DNA of 30,571 nucleotides from RGIG6353 sp045531285. GTDB taxonomy: Bacteria; Bacillota; Clostridia; Oscillospirales; SIG627. Position 1 is the stretch's first letter. Each line of letters begins with the position of its first letter. The notes beneath the pieces are model-generated. The model did not search any database. It was not told the origin of the DNA and worked only from the letters and a program-made list of their open reading frames with translations. The stretch is from positions 1 through 30,571 of the forward strand of contig JAZSDT010000034.1 of the NCBI GenBank assembly GCA_045531285.1, given 5' to 3'. Below, piece after piece: positions 15,158-23,280 of the stretch. The position numbers and the translations under genes are program-made.

Positions 15158-17506
15158 CTATTCCTCAACGCCGATAAGCTTCAACGCATCCAGCTGCATT
15201 TTGTACAGCTTGTAATAATCGCCCTTTGCCTCCAGCAGCTCTCTGTGTGTGCCGCTTTCGGTCATTTTGCCGTCCTCTATAACAATAAGTCGGTCTGCAT
15301 CTCTGAGAGTGGACAGGCGGTGTGCAATAATAATGGTAGTCTTGTCTCGGGTTATCTGTGTGATCGCCCTTTGGATACGCTGTTCTGTAGCGGTATCCAT
15401 GGCGGCAGTAGCTTCGTCGAGTATAAGTATCTGCGGATTTTTCAATATGGCTCTTGCAATGGACACTCTCTGCAGCTCACCGCCCGAAAGCCCCTTGTTT
15501 CCAAATCCTATTTGCGTATTGTAGCCGTCAGGATACTTTACTATAAAATCGTGTGCGCCGGATGCCTTTGCCGCCGCTATTACCTCCTCGTCGGTAGCAG
15601 TGGGAACGGCATATCGGATATTGTCGGCAATTGAGCCTCTGAACATATAAGTCTCCTGAGACACTATTGCTATCTTATCTCGGATAAAGCTCATTGAAAG
15701 GTCCTTTACGTTGTGACCGTCAATAAGTATTTCGCCCTCTGTAACGTCGTAAAGACGCATTATAAGGTTTACGATTGTAGATTTGCCCGCACCCGTATGA
15801 CCTACAATGCCCACGGTCTCACCCTTGTTTACCTTAAAGCTTACGTTGTCAATAACTCTGCGGTTCTTCTGATACTCAAAGGAAACGTTTTTAAATTCCA
15901 CGTCCCCTTCAAAGCTGTCGGGGGTCAGAGGCTCTTCCTTGTCCTGAACCTCGGGCACGGCGTCCATTATTTCAAACAGACGGTGAGCGGCATTCATACA
16001 CTCGGAAAGCTGATTTGAAAACCTGTTGAAGAAATCAAGGGGAGCGTACGCCATGGACAGCATGGCAATGTAGGTAACGAGAGTACCGTAGGTAAAGGCA
16101 AAGGTGCCGTCCAGGGTAGAACGTGCCACCATATAGCCGCCCAAAGCCCATGCCGCATAGGTCCCTACCTCCAGAATTACCGAGGCGGGATATATTATCC
16201 AGTTATTCTTCAACGTGCCATCGTGCACGGAATCGGCAAAATCGTAGTTGCGCTTGTCGAATTTCTTTTGCTCAAGCTCCTCGTGTGAAAACGCCTTTAC
16301 AACTCTGTTGCCTGTGAGAATATCCGATACAAACGAACTGAAATAACGGCGCTTGGAGTAATTCCTTGCGTGTATCTTACGCGCCAGACGGTATACCGCA
16401 CGACGCAGGACAACGAATATGGGAATGGGTATCATTACCACGAGCGACACTCTCCAGTTCATTGCAAACAGCAAAATGACAATAGAAACAAACTGTATAA
16501 CGTTGGTAACAAAATACGGAAGACCGTCAACGAAGAACCAATACAGCGACCTTGAATCCTGATTTATCTGTGTCATGAGACCGCCTGTTTGACGGGATGA
16601 AAAGAAGCTCATGGAATGCTTTTGAATAGATTCAAATATAGTCTTTTTCAAATCGTAGGTAACGCGTGCGGATATCTTTGCAGTTATGATGGAGTGAACC
16701 ATCATAAACACAGTAGATAACAGCTTTGTACCGGCAATTATGGCTATTGCCACACCGATTTGAGCATAGAAGGGATTCCCTTTGTCGCTGAGCACGTTGT
16801 CAATAAAAAACGAACCGCTCATATAGGGGGACAGTAGCCCCAAAAGTGAGGACAGCACCACCATAGCGAATACGATTACGGTATACGCCTTGTACTTCAT
16901 AAAGAAGGGCAAAAGCTTGCCTATAAGTCTTTTTGTCTCACCGCTTTTCAGATTTTTGAAAAAGCCCTCACCGCCCGGTCCACCCGGTCCGCCGTGCATG
17001 GGAGGCTTGTCTCCGTCGCCGTGATGCTTGGGACGGTTACCCGACAGCTCCTCCTGACTCACCTTGTCATCCTCTACGGCACGGCAAATAACGTAGGCGC
17101 CGTCCTTTGCGGAATTTGAGAAATTGAAAATGAGAGTGTCAAGTCCCGTCGCCTTTTGGGTTGCAACCACTCTGCCGCCCGACAAAAGCTCCTCGGCGTG
17201 AAAGCCCTCGTATTCCTCAAGTGAGTAGACTCTGAAGGAACGCTCGACTATATCCACCTGTGTTTTTTTCGTATCGAAAAGGCTGTGAGTTTTCCTTGGA
17301 AATATACCGCCAAGGACCTCCAGCACTGCCATTTCCGTGGAGGTGAGCACGACCCAAGTGTCACAAAACTCCAGGTTTTCGCCCATATCGGACTTATAAA
17401 ATAAACGAATTGCCGACGGCAAAACACCCTTCTGACTGAAAAGCTCTTCAACCTTCAAGGGTATCTTCATCATCGGCTCGTGAGGTGGTTTTTTAGTGTT
17501 TTTCAT
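15158..17506 (-). CDS. ABC exporter (TMD-NBD) with N-terminal domain and His/Gly-rich linker
   Basis: 782 aa from the ATG at 17506, chosen because TTGGAG lies just upstream; a TTG five codons earlier has no SD. Residues ~10-160 form a cytosolic domain (TWVVLTSTEMAVLEVLGG, RSFRVYSLEEYEGFHAEELL) that looks related to the N-terminal domain of the exporter at 12375-14642. A linker rich in His, Gly and Pro (about 168-190, with PKHHGDGDKP and MHGGPGGPGG) leads to a six-helix TMD (~200-500) and an NBD: Walker A GHTGAGKST, Q-loop IVSQETYMFRG, signature LSGGELQR, Walker B ILILDEATAAMD, H-loop IAHRLSTLR. The D-loop is AAMD instead of the common SALD. First gene of the three-gene operon, driven by the promoter at 17538-17566. 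Probable partner of the second exporter. Confidence 0.92.
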   Translation of the reverse strand: MKNTKKPPHEPMMKIPLKVEELFSQKGVLPSAIRLFYKSDMGENLEFCDTWVVLTSTEMAVLEVLGGIFPRKTHSLFDTKKTQVDIVERSFRVYSLEEYEGFHAEELLSGGRVVATQKATGLDTLIFNFSNSAKDGAYVICRAVEDDKVSQEELSGNRPKHHGDGDKPPMHGGPGGPGGEGFFKNLKSGETKRLIGKLLPFFMKYKAYTVIVFAMVVLSSLLGLLSPYMSGSFFIDNVLSDKGNPFYAQIGVAIAIIAGTKLLSTVFMMVHSIITAKISARVTYDLKKTIFESIQKHSMSFFSSRQTGGLMTQINQDSRSLYWFFVDGLPYFVTNVIQFVSIVILLFAMNWRVSLVVMIPIPIFVVLRRAVYRLARKIHARNYSKRRYFSSFVSDILTGNRVVKAFSHEELEQKKFDKRNYDFADSVHDGTLKNNWIIYPASVILEVGTYAAWALGGYMVARSTLDGTFAFTYGTLVTYIAMLSMAYAPLDFFNRFSNQLSECMNAAHRLFEIMDAVPEVQDKEEPLTPDSFEGDVEFKNVSFEYQKNRRVIDNVSFKVNKGETVGIVGHTGAGKSTIVNLIMRLYDVTEGEILIDGHNVKDLSMSFIRDKIAIVSQETYMFRGSIADNIRYAVPTATDEEVIAAAKASGAHDFIVKYPDGYNTQIGFGNKGLSGGELQRVSIARAILKNPQILILDEATAAMDTATEQRIQRAITQITRDKTTIIIAHRLSTLRDADRLIVIEDGKMTESGTHRELLEAKGDYYKLYKMQLDALKLIGVEE

Positions 17507-17537
17507 AGATACTCCAACCAAAAATTTACTTATTTAT

Positions 17538-17566
17538 ATTTTAAACACACATTTTATACTTGTCAA
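17538..17566 (-). promoter_or_regulatory. Promoter for the ABC/DUF1854 operon
   Basis: Minus strand: TTGACA (17566-17561), 17-bp spacer, TAAAAT (17543-17538), about 32 bp upstream of the ATG. It is divergent from gpmI. Confidence 0.8.
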
Positions 17567-17678
17567 GTAAAAATACAATATTTTTACTTTTCGATTTATT
17601 GAGATGGACGAGAATGACGGCGACGGCTCGACGCTTGGTTATAAATAAAATGTAATAGGGGAAAATTTCATGAAAACC

Positions 17679-17707
17679 TTGTATTTTTTGTCCAAATATG
17701 ATAAACT
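17679..17707 (+). promoter_or_regulatory. Candidate promoter for the gpmI-ATPase unit
   Basis: TTGTAT (17679-17684), 17-bp spacer, TAAACT (17702-17707). Both hexamers are weak, and a TATGAT overlaps at a shorter spacing. A 10-bp palindrome TTTCATGAAA lies just upstream (17667-17676) and could be an operator. The SD aaaggaga precedes the ATG at 17752. Confidence 0.4.
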
Positions 17708-17751
17708 GTAATGTATGAAAAAAATTCACTTAATATAAAGGAGACAAAAAG

Positions 17752-19395
17752 ATGCTTAAGAAACTTGATAAGAAGATAGCAAAAGGTCCTCTTACCCTCA
17801 TCGTTATGGACGGTGTAGGACTGGGTAAGGAAAACGAAGGCAATGCCGTATACTCGGCACGCACACCCAATCTTGATATGCTTATGAAGAAATACCCCAC
17901 ACTCTCCCTTAAGGCTCACGGCACAGCGGTAGGTCTCCCCTCCGATGACGATATGGGCAACTCCGAGGTAGGACACAACGCAATAGGTGCAGGACAGGTA
18001 TACGCACAGGGTGCAAAGCTTGTTTCCTCATCCATTGAATCCGGCAAGATATTCGCATCGGAAACCTGGCAGGCTCTTACCTCCAACTGTAAGACAAACG
18101 CCTCCACTCTCCACTTCCTCGGACTTTTCTCCGACGGTAACGTGCACTCCCACATTGACCACCTTAAAGCTCTTGTATCACAGGCTAAGGCAGACTCAAT
18201 CGCAAAGGTGAGAGTTCACATTCTCCTTGACGGACGTGACGTTGGCGAGACATCGGCTCTTGACTATGTTGTTCCCTTTGAAGAATTTCTTGCTTCTCTT
18301 AACGACGCTTCCTTTGACGCAAGAATTGCTTCAGGCGGCGGAAGAATGAACATCACCATGGACCGTTACGAAGCTAACTGGGATATGGTAAAGAGAGGCT
18401 GGGACATCCACGTTCTCGGCGAGGGCAGACAGTTTGAGTGTGCAAAGTGCGCTATTGAGACCTACAGAGCTGAAGGCGGCTACGTTGACCAGGACCTTCC
18501 CGGCTTTGTAATTGCCGAAAACGGAACGCCCGTTGGAACTATTAACGACGGTGACAGTGTTGTTTTCTTCAACTTTAGAGGAGACCGTTCTATTGAGATA
18601 TCACGAGCTTTTGAGGAAGAGAGCTTCGACAAGTTCGACAGAGTACGCTTCCCCAAGACAGTTTACGCAGGTATGCTTGAATACGACGGCGACCTTCACA
18701 TTCCCTCAAGATACCTTGTATCTCCTCCTGAAATCACAGATACTCTCGGTGAGTACCTTGCAGGAGAAAAGGTTACACAGCTTGCTCTCTCCGAGACTCA
18801 GAAGTACGGCCACGTAACTTATTTCTGGAACGGAAACAAGTCGGGCAAGTATGACGAGGAGACGGAAACCTATATTGAAATTCCCTCAGACGTAGTTCCC
18901 TTTGAGCAGAGACCCTGGATGAAGTGTGCCGAAATAACCGATACACTTATCCAGGCAATGGAGAGCGGCAAGTACGACTTCATCCGTGTAAACTTCCCCA
19001 ACGGCGATATGGTAGGACACACAGGAAGCCTTGAAGCAACTATCGTTTCAATGGAGGCTCTTGACCTTTGTATCGGAAGAATCCTCAAGACAGCCGACAA
19101 GCTCGGTTCAACTGTTCTGTTCACAGCAGACCACGGAAATGCCGACGAGTGTCTTGAAAAGGACAAAAAGACCGGCGGATTTGCAATCGACAAGGAAACA
19201 GGACTTCCCAAGGCAAAGACCAGTCACACACTCAATCCCGTTCCCTTCATCTTCTATGACAATACAGGTGCCCTCGAATACGACGTATTGGAGGGAAGCT
19301 GGGGACTTTCCAACATTGCGGCAACCGTAGTAAATCTTCTTGGCTACGAAGCTCCCGAAAAGTGGGACAGCTCTATGATAAAGGTTAAGGGCTAA
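17752..19395 (+). CDS. gpmI: 2,3-bisphosphoglycerate-independent phosphoglycerate mutase, plant/protist-type
   Basis: 547 aa, longer than the ~510 aa of usual bacterial iPGM. It interconverts 3- and 2-phosphoglycerate in glycolysis using two metal ions and a phosphoserine. Visible sites: Asp20 (VMDGVG) and Ser71 in DDDMGNSEVGHNAIGAG (the serine that carries the phosphate), DGRDVGETSA, RGDRSIEI, the FTADHGNADE metal site, and SHTLNPVPF. Several blocks match the plant and trypanosome subfamily rather than the E. coli/Bacillus type: KAHGTAVGLPSDDDMGNSE, ASGGGRMNITMDRYEANW, RYLVSPPEITDT, YFWNGNKSGKYDEE. The start has a good SD. The next gene begins 3 bp after its stop, so the two are translationally coupled. 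Confidence 0.93.
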   Translation: MLKKLDKKIAKGPLTLIVMDGVGLGKENEGNAVYSARTPNLDMLMKKYPTLSLKAHGTAVGLPSDDDMGNSEVGHNAIGAGQVYAQGAKLVSSSIESGKIFASETWQALTSNCKTNASTLHFLGLFSDGNVHSHIDHLKALVSQAKADSIAKVRVHILLDGRDVGETSALDYVVPFEEFLASLNDASFDARIASGGGRMNITMDRYEANWDMVKRGWDIHVLGEGRQFECAKCAIETYRAEGGYVDQDLPGFVIAENGTPVGTINDGDSVVFFNFRGDRSIEISRAFEEESFDKFDRVRFPKTVYAGMLEYDGDLHIPSRYLVSPPEITDTLGEYLAGEKVTQLALSETQKYGHVTYFWNGNKSGKYDEETETYIEIPSDVVPFEQRPWMKCAEITDTLIQAMESGKYDFIRVNFPNGDMVGHTGSLEATIVSMEALDLCIGRILKTADKLGSTVLFTADHGNADECLEKDKKTGGFAIDKETGLPKAKTSHTLNPVPFIFYDNTGALEYDVLEGSWGLSNIAATVVNLLGYEAPEKWDSSMIKVKG

Positions 19396-19398
19396 GCC

Positions 19399-21018
19399 AT
19401 GGCAAAGACGACAAAAAATCGTCTGGCAGCCGCTGTCAATTCCCGCCTATCCCAAGTCAAAAATGCAAAAAGTCAAGGGCATATTTCCTATGAAGTAAAA
19501 AAAGAGCTTACCGCTGTTGCGGTGCTCTTTGCCCTGTTGATAATAGTAAGCATTATCCCCGCAAAAGGCATTCTTGATTTGATCCTGCACCTTGTTTTGT
19601 ATTTTATTGCAGGCTTTGAGACCTTCAAGAAGCTGGTTGAAAAGCTGCAAAAAAAGCGTGCGCCCGGTGAACGCCTCATACTTATCGTAGTGTCGGTACT
19701 GGCAGTTGTGATAGGTGCGTATTTTGAAGCCGTTGCAATTATTTTGCTTTACAGACTGGGACGTGCTTTCCAGCTTTTTGCAAAGGGCTGTGTAAAGGGC
19801 GCCAGCGAACAGGGAAAGCTCAGGCAGTCGGGAATCGAAAAATTCATTACCGTGAGTCAAAAGGCGCTTCTGCCTCTGCTTTCGGCAATTGCGCTTATCG
19901 TATTCATCGTAGGTTTGATAATCAATGCTTCCGCCTGGAAAGAGGCCTTGTACCGCAGTATAATATGTCTTGCGTTATCCTACCCCTGCAGTCTTAGTGC
20001 TTCTATCCCCCTGGCATTCATTTGCTCAATGACAAAGGCGGCTAAAAACGGCATTATAATCAAGGGCTCAAAATACGTTGAGCGTCTTGCAAAATGTACT
20101 ACCGTGGTGTTTGACAAAACAGGCACTCTGACAAACGGTGAATTCAGTGTTAACTCGGTAAATCCCGAAAAGATAGACAGACAGCGTCTTTTGGAGCTTG
20201 TCTGCCTTGCAGAATGTCGATCCTCACACCCCATTGCACAGTCTATCAGAAATGCATCGGGTATTGTGCCAAACGCAGCGCTTGTAGACAAGACACAGGA
20301 GCTTCCGGGACTTGGAATAATCGCTTCTATGTCGGGCAAGATCATTTCGGTGGGCAACGACAAGCTGATGAAAAAGCTGAACATTGAAACAATTGACCTC
20401 CCCCACGACGAAGGAATCGTGCTTCACGTAGCCATGGGACAGACGTACCTTGGAAACATAGTTATAAGCGACGTCATCAAGGAAGGTGCCGACAAGGCAC
20501 TTTACAGGCTGAAAACAGGCGGAGTGAAGTCCATCGTTATGCTGACCAGCGATAAAATGGGAGTTGCTGCAAGAGTTGCAGACACACTCCTGGCAATCGA
20601 CGAATTCCATCCCAATCTTGTTCTTGAGGACAAGGTGAAAATAGTTGGCGACATAATTTCGGAGAGTGCCGAAAATGAGACTCTTGCTTTTGTGGGAGAC
20701 GGTGTAAACGACGCACCCGTGCTTCAAAGTGCAGACGTTGGCATCACAATGGTTGCCGACACCGAGGCAACCGACGTACATATTACCGACGGTTCTGTGG
20801 AAAAGATACCTCTTGCAGTTAAGATATGCGACTCAACGATTCTTGCATTGAAGGAAAATATCGTTGCTTCACTTGCAGTAAAGCTTGTTTTGTTAGTTCT
20901 CGGCATCATCGGACTGACAAATCTGACTTTGACAGTGTTTGTCGATATTGTAGTGATGGTTGTCACCGTACTCAATTCTCTGCGTTTGCTTTACGGAAAA
21001 CGCAGTCGCCTATCGTAA
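19399..21018 (+). CDS. P1B-like P-type ATPase lacking the actuator domain
   Basis: 539 aa, about 100 short of typical heavy-metal P-type ATPases. Present: hydrophobic segments at ~36-75 and ~90-122, the P-domain DKTGTLT (Asp239), SSHPIA (His277-Pro278) as in the P1B N-domain, the hinge GDGVNDAPVL (433-442), and C-terminal helices with Lys495 and Asp516. Missing: the actuator domain. Where a 130-residue loop with TGES should join the second helix pair to the next, only ~30 residues connect LLYRLGRAFQL to SQKALLPLLSAIAL, and no TGE occurs anywhere. The metal motif is SYPCS (Tyr195-Pro-Cys197), not CPC, and Asp516 is followed by IV instead of xG. There is no HMA domain. The reading frame is open throughout, so this is not a simple frameshift. 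Full pumping seems unlikely; a sensor or degraded role is possible. Confidence 0.85.
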   Translation: MAKTTKNRLAAAVNSRLSQVKNAKSQGHISYEVKKELTAVAVLFALLIIVSIIPAKGILDLILHLVLYFIAGFETFKKLVEKLQKKRAPGERLILIVVSVLAVVIGAYFEAVAIILLYRLGRAFQLFAKGCVKGASEQGKLRQSGIEKFITVSQKALLPLLSAIALIVFIVGLIINASAWKEALYRSIICLALSYPCSLSASIPLAFICSMTKAAKNGIIIKGSKYVERLAKCTTVVFDKTGTLTNGEFSVNSVNPEKIDRQRLLELVCLAECRSSHPIAQSIRNASGIVPNAALVDKTQELPGLGIIASMSGKIISVGNDKLMKKLNIETIDLPHDEGIVLHVAMGQTYLGNIVISDVIKEGADKALYRLKTGGVKSIVMLTSDKMGVAARVADTLLAIDEFHPNLVLEDKVKIVGDIISESAENETLAFVGDGVNDAPVLQSADVGITMVADTEATDVHITDGSVEKIPLAVKICDSTILALKENIVASLAVKLVLLVLGIIGLTNLTLTVFVDIVVMVVTVLNSLRLLYGKRSRLS

Positions 21019-21080
21019 CCCGTATATACTCTCAACAAAGCAAAACGGCGAGGTTCTGTTAAATACAGTGGATATACAAA

Positions 21081-21115
21081 AAGGAAGATTTCAAAATGAA
21101 ATCTTCCTTTTCTTA
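21081..21115. terminator. Bidirectional terminator between convergent genes
   Basis: 13-bp stem AAGGAAGATTTCA (21081-21093)/TGAAATCTTCCTT (21097-21109), loop AAA. It is followed by TTCTTATCTTT on the plus strand and TTTTTG on the minus, so it can end both the ATPase transcript and the CofE-like transcript. Confidence 0.8.
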
Positions 21116-21173
21116 TCTTTATGGGGATTTTCTCGATTATTATGCCATCACCGTTTTGTTTTTTACGTCTGCC

Positions 21174-22367
21174 TTATTCGGTTGTATAGTTATCAAAGTA
21201 TCCCTGAATGAATACGATAGGTGTTCCCTTATCTCCCGAGCCTGATGTCAGGACACAAAGTGAACCGATAAGGTCGGTAAGACGTCTGGGAGTAGTTCCC
21301 TCACTTGCCATTTTTCCTACCAGGTTGCCGTCCTTTGCCTTTATCTTATCCTTAATTGCTTCCTTGAGCGCATCGCCCGAAAGACCTGCAAATTCGTTAT
21401 CGGCAAGGTACTTAAGCTTAAGCTCATTGGGTGTTCCCTCAAGTCCGGGAGTGTAAGCGGGAGAAACTACGGGGTCTGCAAGCTCCCAAATCTTACCTAC
21501 GGGGTCCTTGAATGCACCGTCACCGTATACCATTACTTCAACAGTCTTACCTGTTGCATCGTATATGTTCTTCTGAATAGCATCAACTACAGGCTGACAG
21601 TCTCTGGGGAAAAGCTTTACCTGATCCTCGGTAGCCTTGTTGGAGCCGAGAAGTCCGTACTCCTTGTTGTAGCCGCTTCCGTTTACAGGTGCGTTGAGTA
21701 TCTCGTCAAGTCCGAATACACGCTCAGCGCCTGCGGCACGGAGAAGTCTCTTTGTACGCTGACGGGTATGAATATCGCAGTTGATAACGTTCTTTGTATA
21801 AGAAAGCACTGCTCTGGGGTCGTTGGCAAAGATGATTTCAGGCTCAGCACCGCACTCCTTGATAAGTCCCTCGTAGTACTCAACGTAGTCTACGCCTGTA
21901 AAGGTGTGCTTCTCATAGCCGAAAAGCTCGCGGTAACGCTTGAGGTCAAGTACGTCCTTGTAGGGATCAACACCCTTTTCGTCAAGGGCATCAAGGCTGA
22001 TAAGGTGGTTTCCAACCTCGTCGGAGGGATATGAGAGCTGAAGAACGATTTTCTTTGCTCCCTTTGCAATACCTCTGAGACATATAGCAAAACGGTTACG
22101 GCTGAGAATGGGAAATATAACGCCCACAGTCTCTCCGCCAAGCTTTGCTCTAACGTCGGTGGCTATATCGTCAACAGATGCGTAGTTACCCTGTGCACGT
22201 GCAACAATAGCCTCTGTCATTGCTATAATATCTCTGTCCTTTATCTCAAACCCTGCATCCTTGGATGCTTCGAGAATCGATTCTGTAACGATTTTTACAA
22301 TATCATCTCCGCTTTTTATGATAGGTGCGCGTACACCTCGTGAAACTGTGCCTATTGTACGGCTCAT
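21174..22367 (-). CDS. CofE-like protein (coenzyme F420-0:L-glutamate ligase family)
   Basis: 397 aa from the ATG at 22367, chosen because GAGGAGTGG lies upstream; an in-frame ATG 14 codons earlier has no SD. The protein begins MSRTIGTVSRGVRAPIIKSG and contains RDIIAMTEAIVARAQGNYAS, VIFPILSRNRFAICLRGIA and YPSDEVGNHLIS, as in the Clostridia group annotated as F420-0 gamma-glutamyl ligase-like. True CofE adds glutamate to F420-0 with GTP in methanogens and actinobacteria. Clostridia generally lack the other F420 genes, and none is seen here, so the real substrate is probably different. It has its own promoter and shares a terminator with the convergent ATPase. Confidence 0.85.
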   Translation of the reverse strand: MSRTIGTVSRGVRAPIIKSGDDIVKIVTESILEASKDAGFEIKDRDIIAMTEAIVARAQGNYASVDDIATDVRAKLGGETVGVIFPILSRNRFAICLRGIAKGAKKIVLQLSYPSDEVGNHLISLDALDEKGVDPYKDVLDLKRYRELFGYEKHTFTGVDYVEYYEGLIKECGAEPEIIFANDPRAVLSYTKNVINCDIHTRQRTKRLLRAAGAERVFGLDEILNAPVNGSGYNKEYGLLGSNKATEDQVKLFPRDCQPVVDAIQKNIYDATGKTVEVMVYGDGAFKDPVGKIWELADPVVSPAYTPGLEGTPNELKLKYLADNEFAGLSGDALKEAIKDKIKAKDGNLVGKMASEGTTPRRLTDLIGSLCVLTSGSGDKGTPIVFIQGYFDNYTTE

Positions 22368-22423
22368 AGTTTTACCACTCCTCATTTTTTGCCGATTGTT
22401 TTTCGGCATTCAAAATACATTAT

Positions 22424-22452
22424 ATTATATATCAAAATTTATTTCTTGTAAA
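22424..22452 (-). promoter_or_regulatory. Promoter for the CofE-like gene
   Basis: Minus strand: TTTACA (22452-22447), 17-bp spacer, TATAAT (22429-22424). A 5-bp hairpin GCCGA/TCGGC (22407-22391) sits in the 5' UTR. The -35 lies 7 bp past the stop codon of the amidohydrolase gene. Confidence 0.75.
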
Positions 22453-22458
22453 GACTAT

Positions 22459-23280
22459 TTACAAAATTTTTGAATTTTTTTCAAAAAAAGTGTTATTAGT
22501 TCTTTTTAACAGAGCTTGGGCGTTTTTGTAAAACACCTTCTCCTTGTCGCTGTGAGACAGCAGAGCATCAAGTCCCACGCCGCCCACGTAGACCGCAGGA
22601 TTGCAAACGGGAAAATCCGTACCGAAAATAAATCTTTCGGCGCCAAAGCGCTTTATTCCGTAGGCGAGCATTCCCTGTCTGAAAATTCCTGTGCCCGAAA
22701 GGTCAAGGTAATAATTCTCACTCTTTTCCATTCTCTCCAAATGTCTTAAAAAAACGTCGGATTCACCCGGATGCGCCGCAACCAGTATATTGTGGGGGTG
22801 CTTTTCTGCCATTCGGTCAATTGATTCCTCGTTCATAGTATGGAAATTGAATATCATATTGTATTCAAGCGCCAGATCAAGAATCTCGTCCATTGCCTGT
22901 GAAGCGTAATCCGACCAACCGAAGCTGTATGGAACTATCTCGCCGATAAGGTTCACCCCGAGAGAATGCATTCGCTCCATTTCCTCAAGAGACTCCCTCA
23001 AATATGCCGGATGAATATGGAATCCGGGTACGTAAAAGCCATTGTACTTATTTGCAAGCGCCAGTGCCGTATCGTTAAGATGTCTGACGTCCTCCCAGGT
23101 CATATTGGGAATCGCAGGGGTATTGATTACAGAGCCGCAAATGCACTCTATCCCAAGCCCCGTCATAAATTCATATACATCATCGGCATCTACCCCCACG
23201 TCACGCTTGTAGTAACAGATATTCTGTTCAAACGCGGCAAAGGGATGGGTATGAAAATCAATTATTTTAAAACCGTTCAT
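22459..23280 (-). CDS. Amidohydrolase family protein (TIM-barrel, amidohydrolase-2 type)
   Basis: 273 aa. Visible metal-site elements are DFHTHP (His10, His12) at the N-terminus, FNFHTMNEE mid-way, VAAHPG, and the C-terminal FGTDFPV with the catalytic Asp, in the order expected for amidohydrolase-2 hydrolases and decarboxylases. No membrane segment. The substrate cannot be told; members act on varied small molecules. The start overlaps the tadA 3' end by 14 bp with a gaggaaagg SD inside tadA. It is the last gene of the dnaE-to-amidohydrolase run, and I see no hairpin terminator behind it. Confidence 0.88.
   Translation of the reverse strand: MNGFKIIDFHTHPFAAFEQNICYYKRDVGVDADDVYEFMTGLGIECICGSVINTPAIPNMTWEDVRHLNDTALALANKYNGFYVPGFHIHPAYLRESLEEMERMHSLGVNLIGEIVPYSFGWSDYASQAMDEILDLALEYNMIFNFHTMNEESIDRMAEKHPHNILVAAHPGESDVFLRHLERMEKSENYYLDLSGTGIFRQGMLAYGIKRFGAERFIFGTDFPVCNPAVYVGGVGLDALLSHSDKEKVFYKNAQALLKRTNNTFFEKNSKIL

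Noticed and set aside
17507..17521. A TTG start five codons before the ABC exporter ATG.
   Set aside because: The SD (TTGGAG) fits the ATG at 17506; the TTG overlaps that SD itself.
4428..17636. The 12-mer GGCTCGACGCTT occurs at 4428 and again at 17625, suggesting a dispersed repeat.
   Set aside because: In 30 kb many 12-mers are expected to recur by chance, and the flanks do not match.
19740..19870. The missing actuator domain in the ATPase could be a frameshift.
   Set aside because: I translated the region by hand: the frame is continuous and both sides read as normal ATPase helices, with no leftover actuator sequence.
22368..22409. An earlier ATG (22409) for the CofE-like gene giving 14 more residues.
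   Set aside because: It lacks an SD, while the ATG at 22367 has GAGGAGTGG at proper spacing and matches the family N-terminus.
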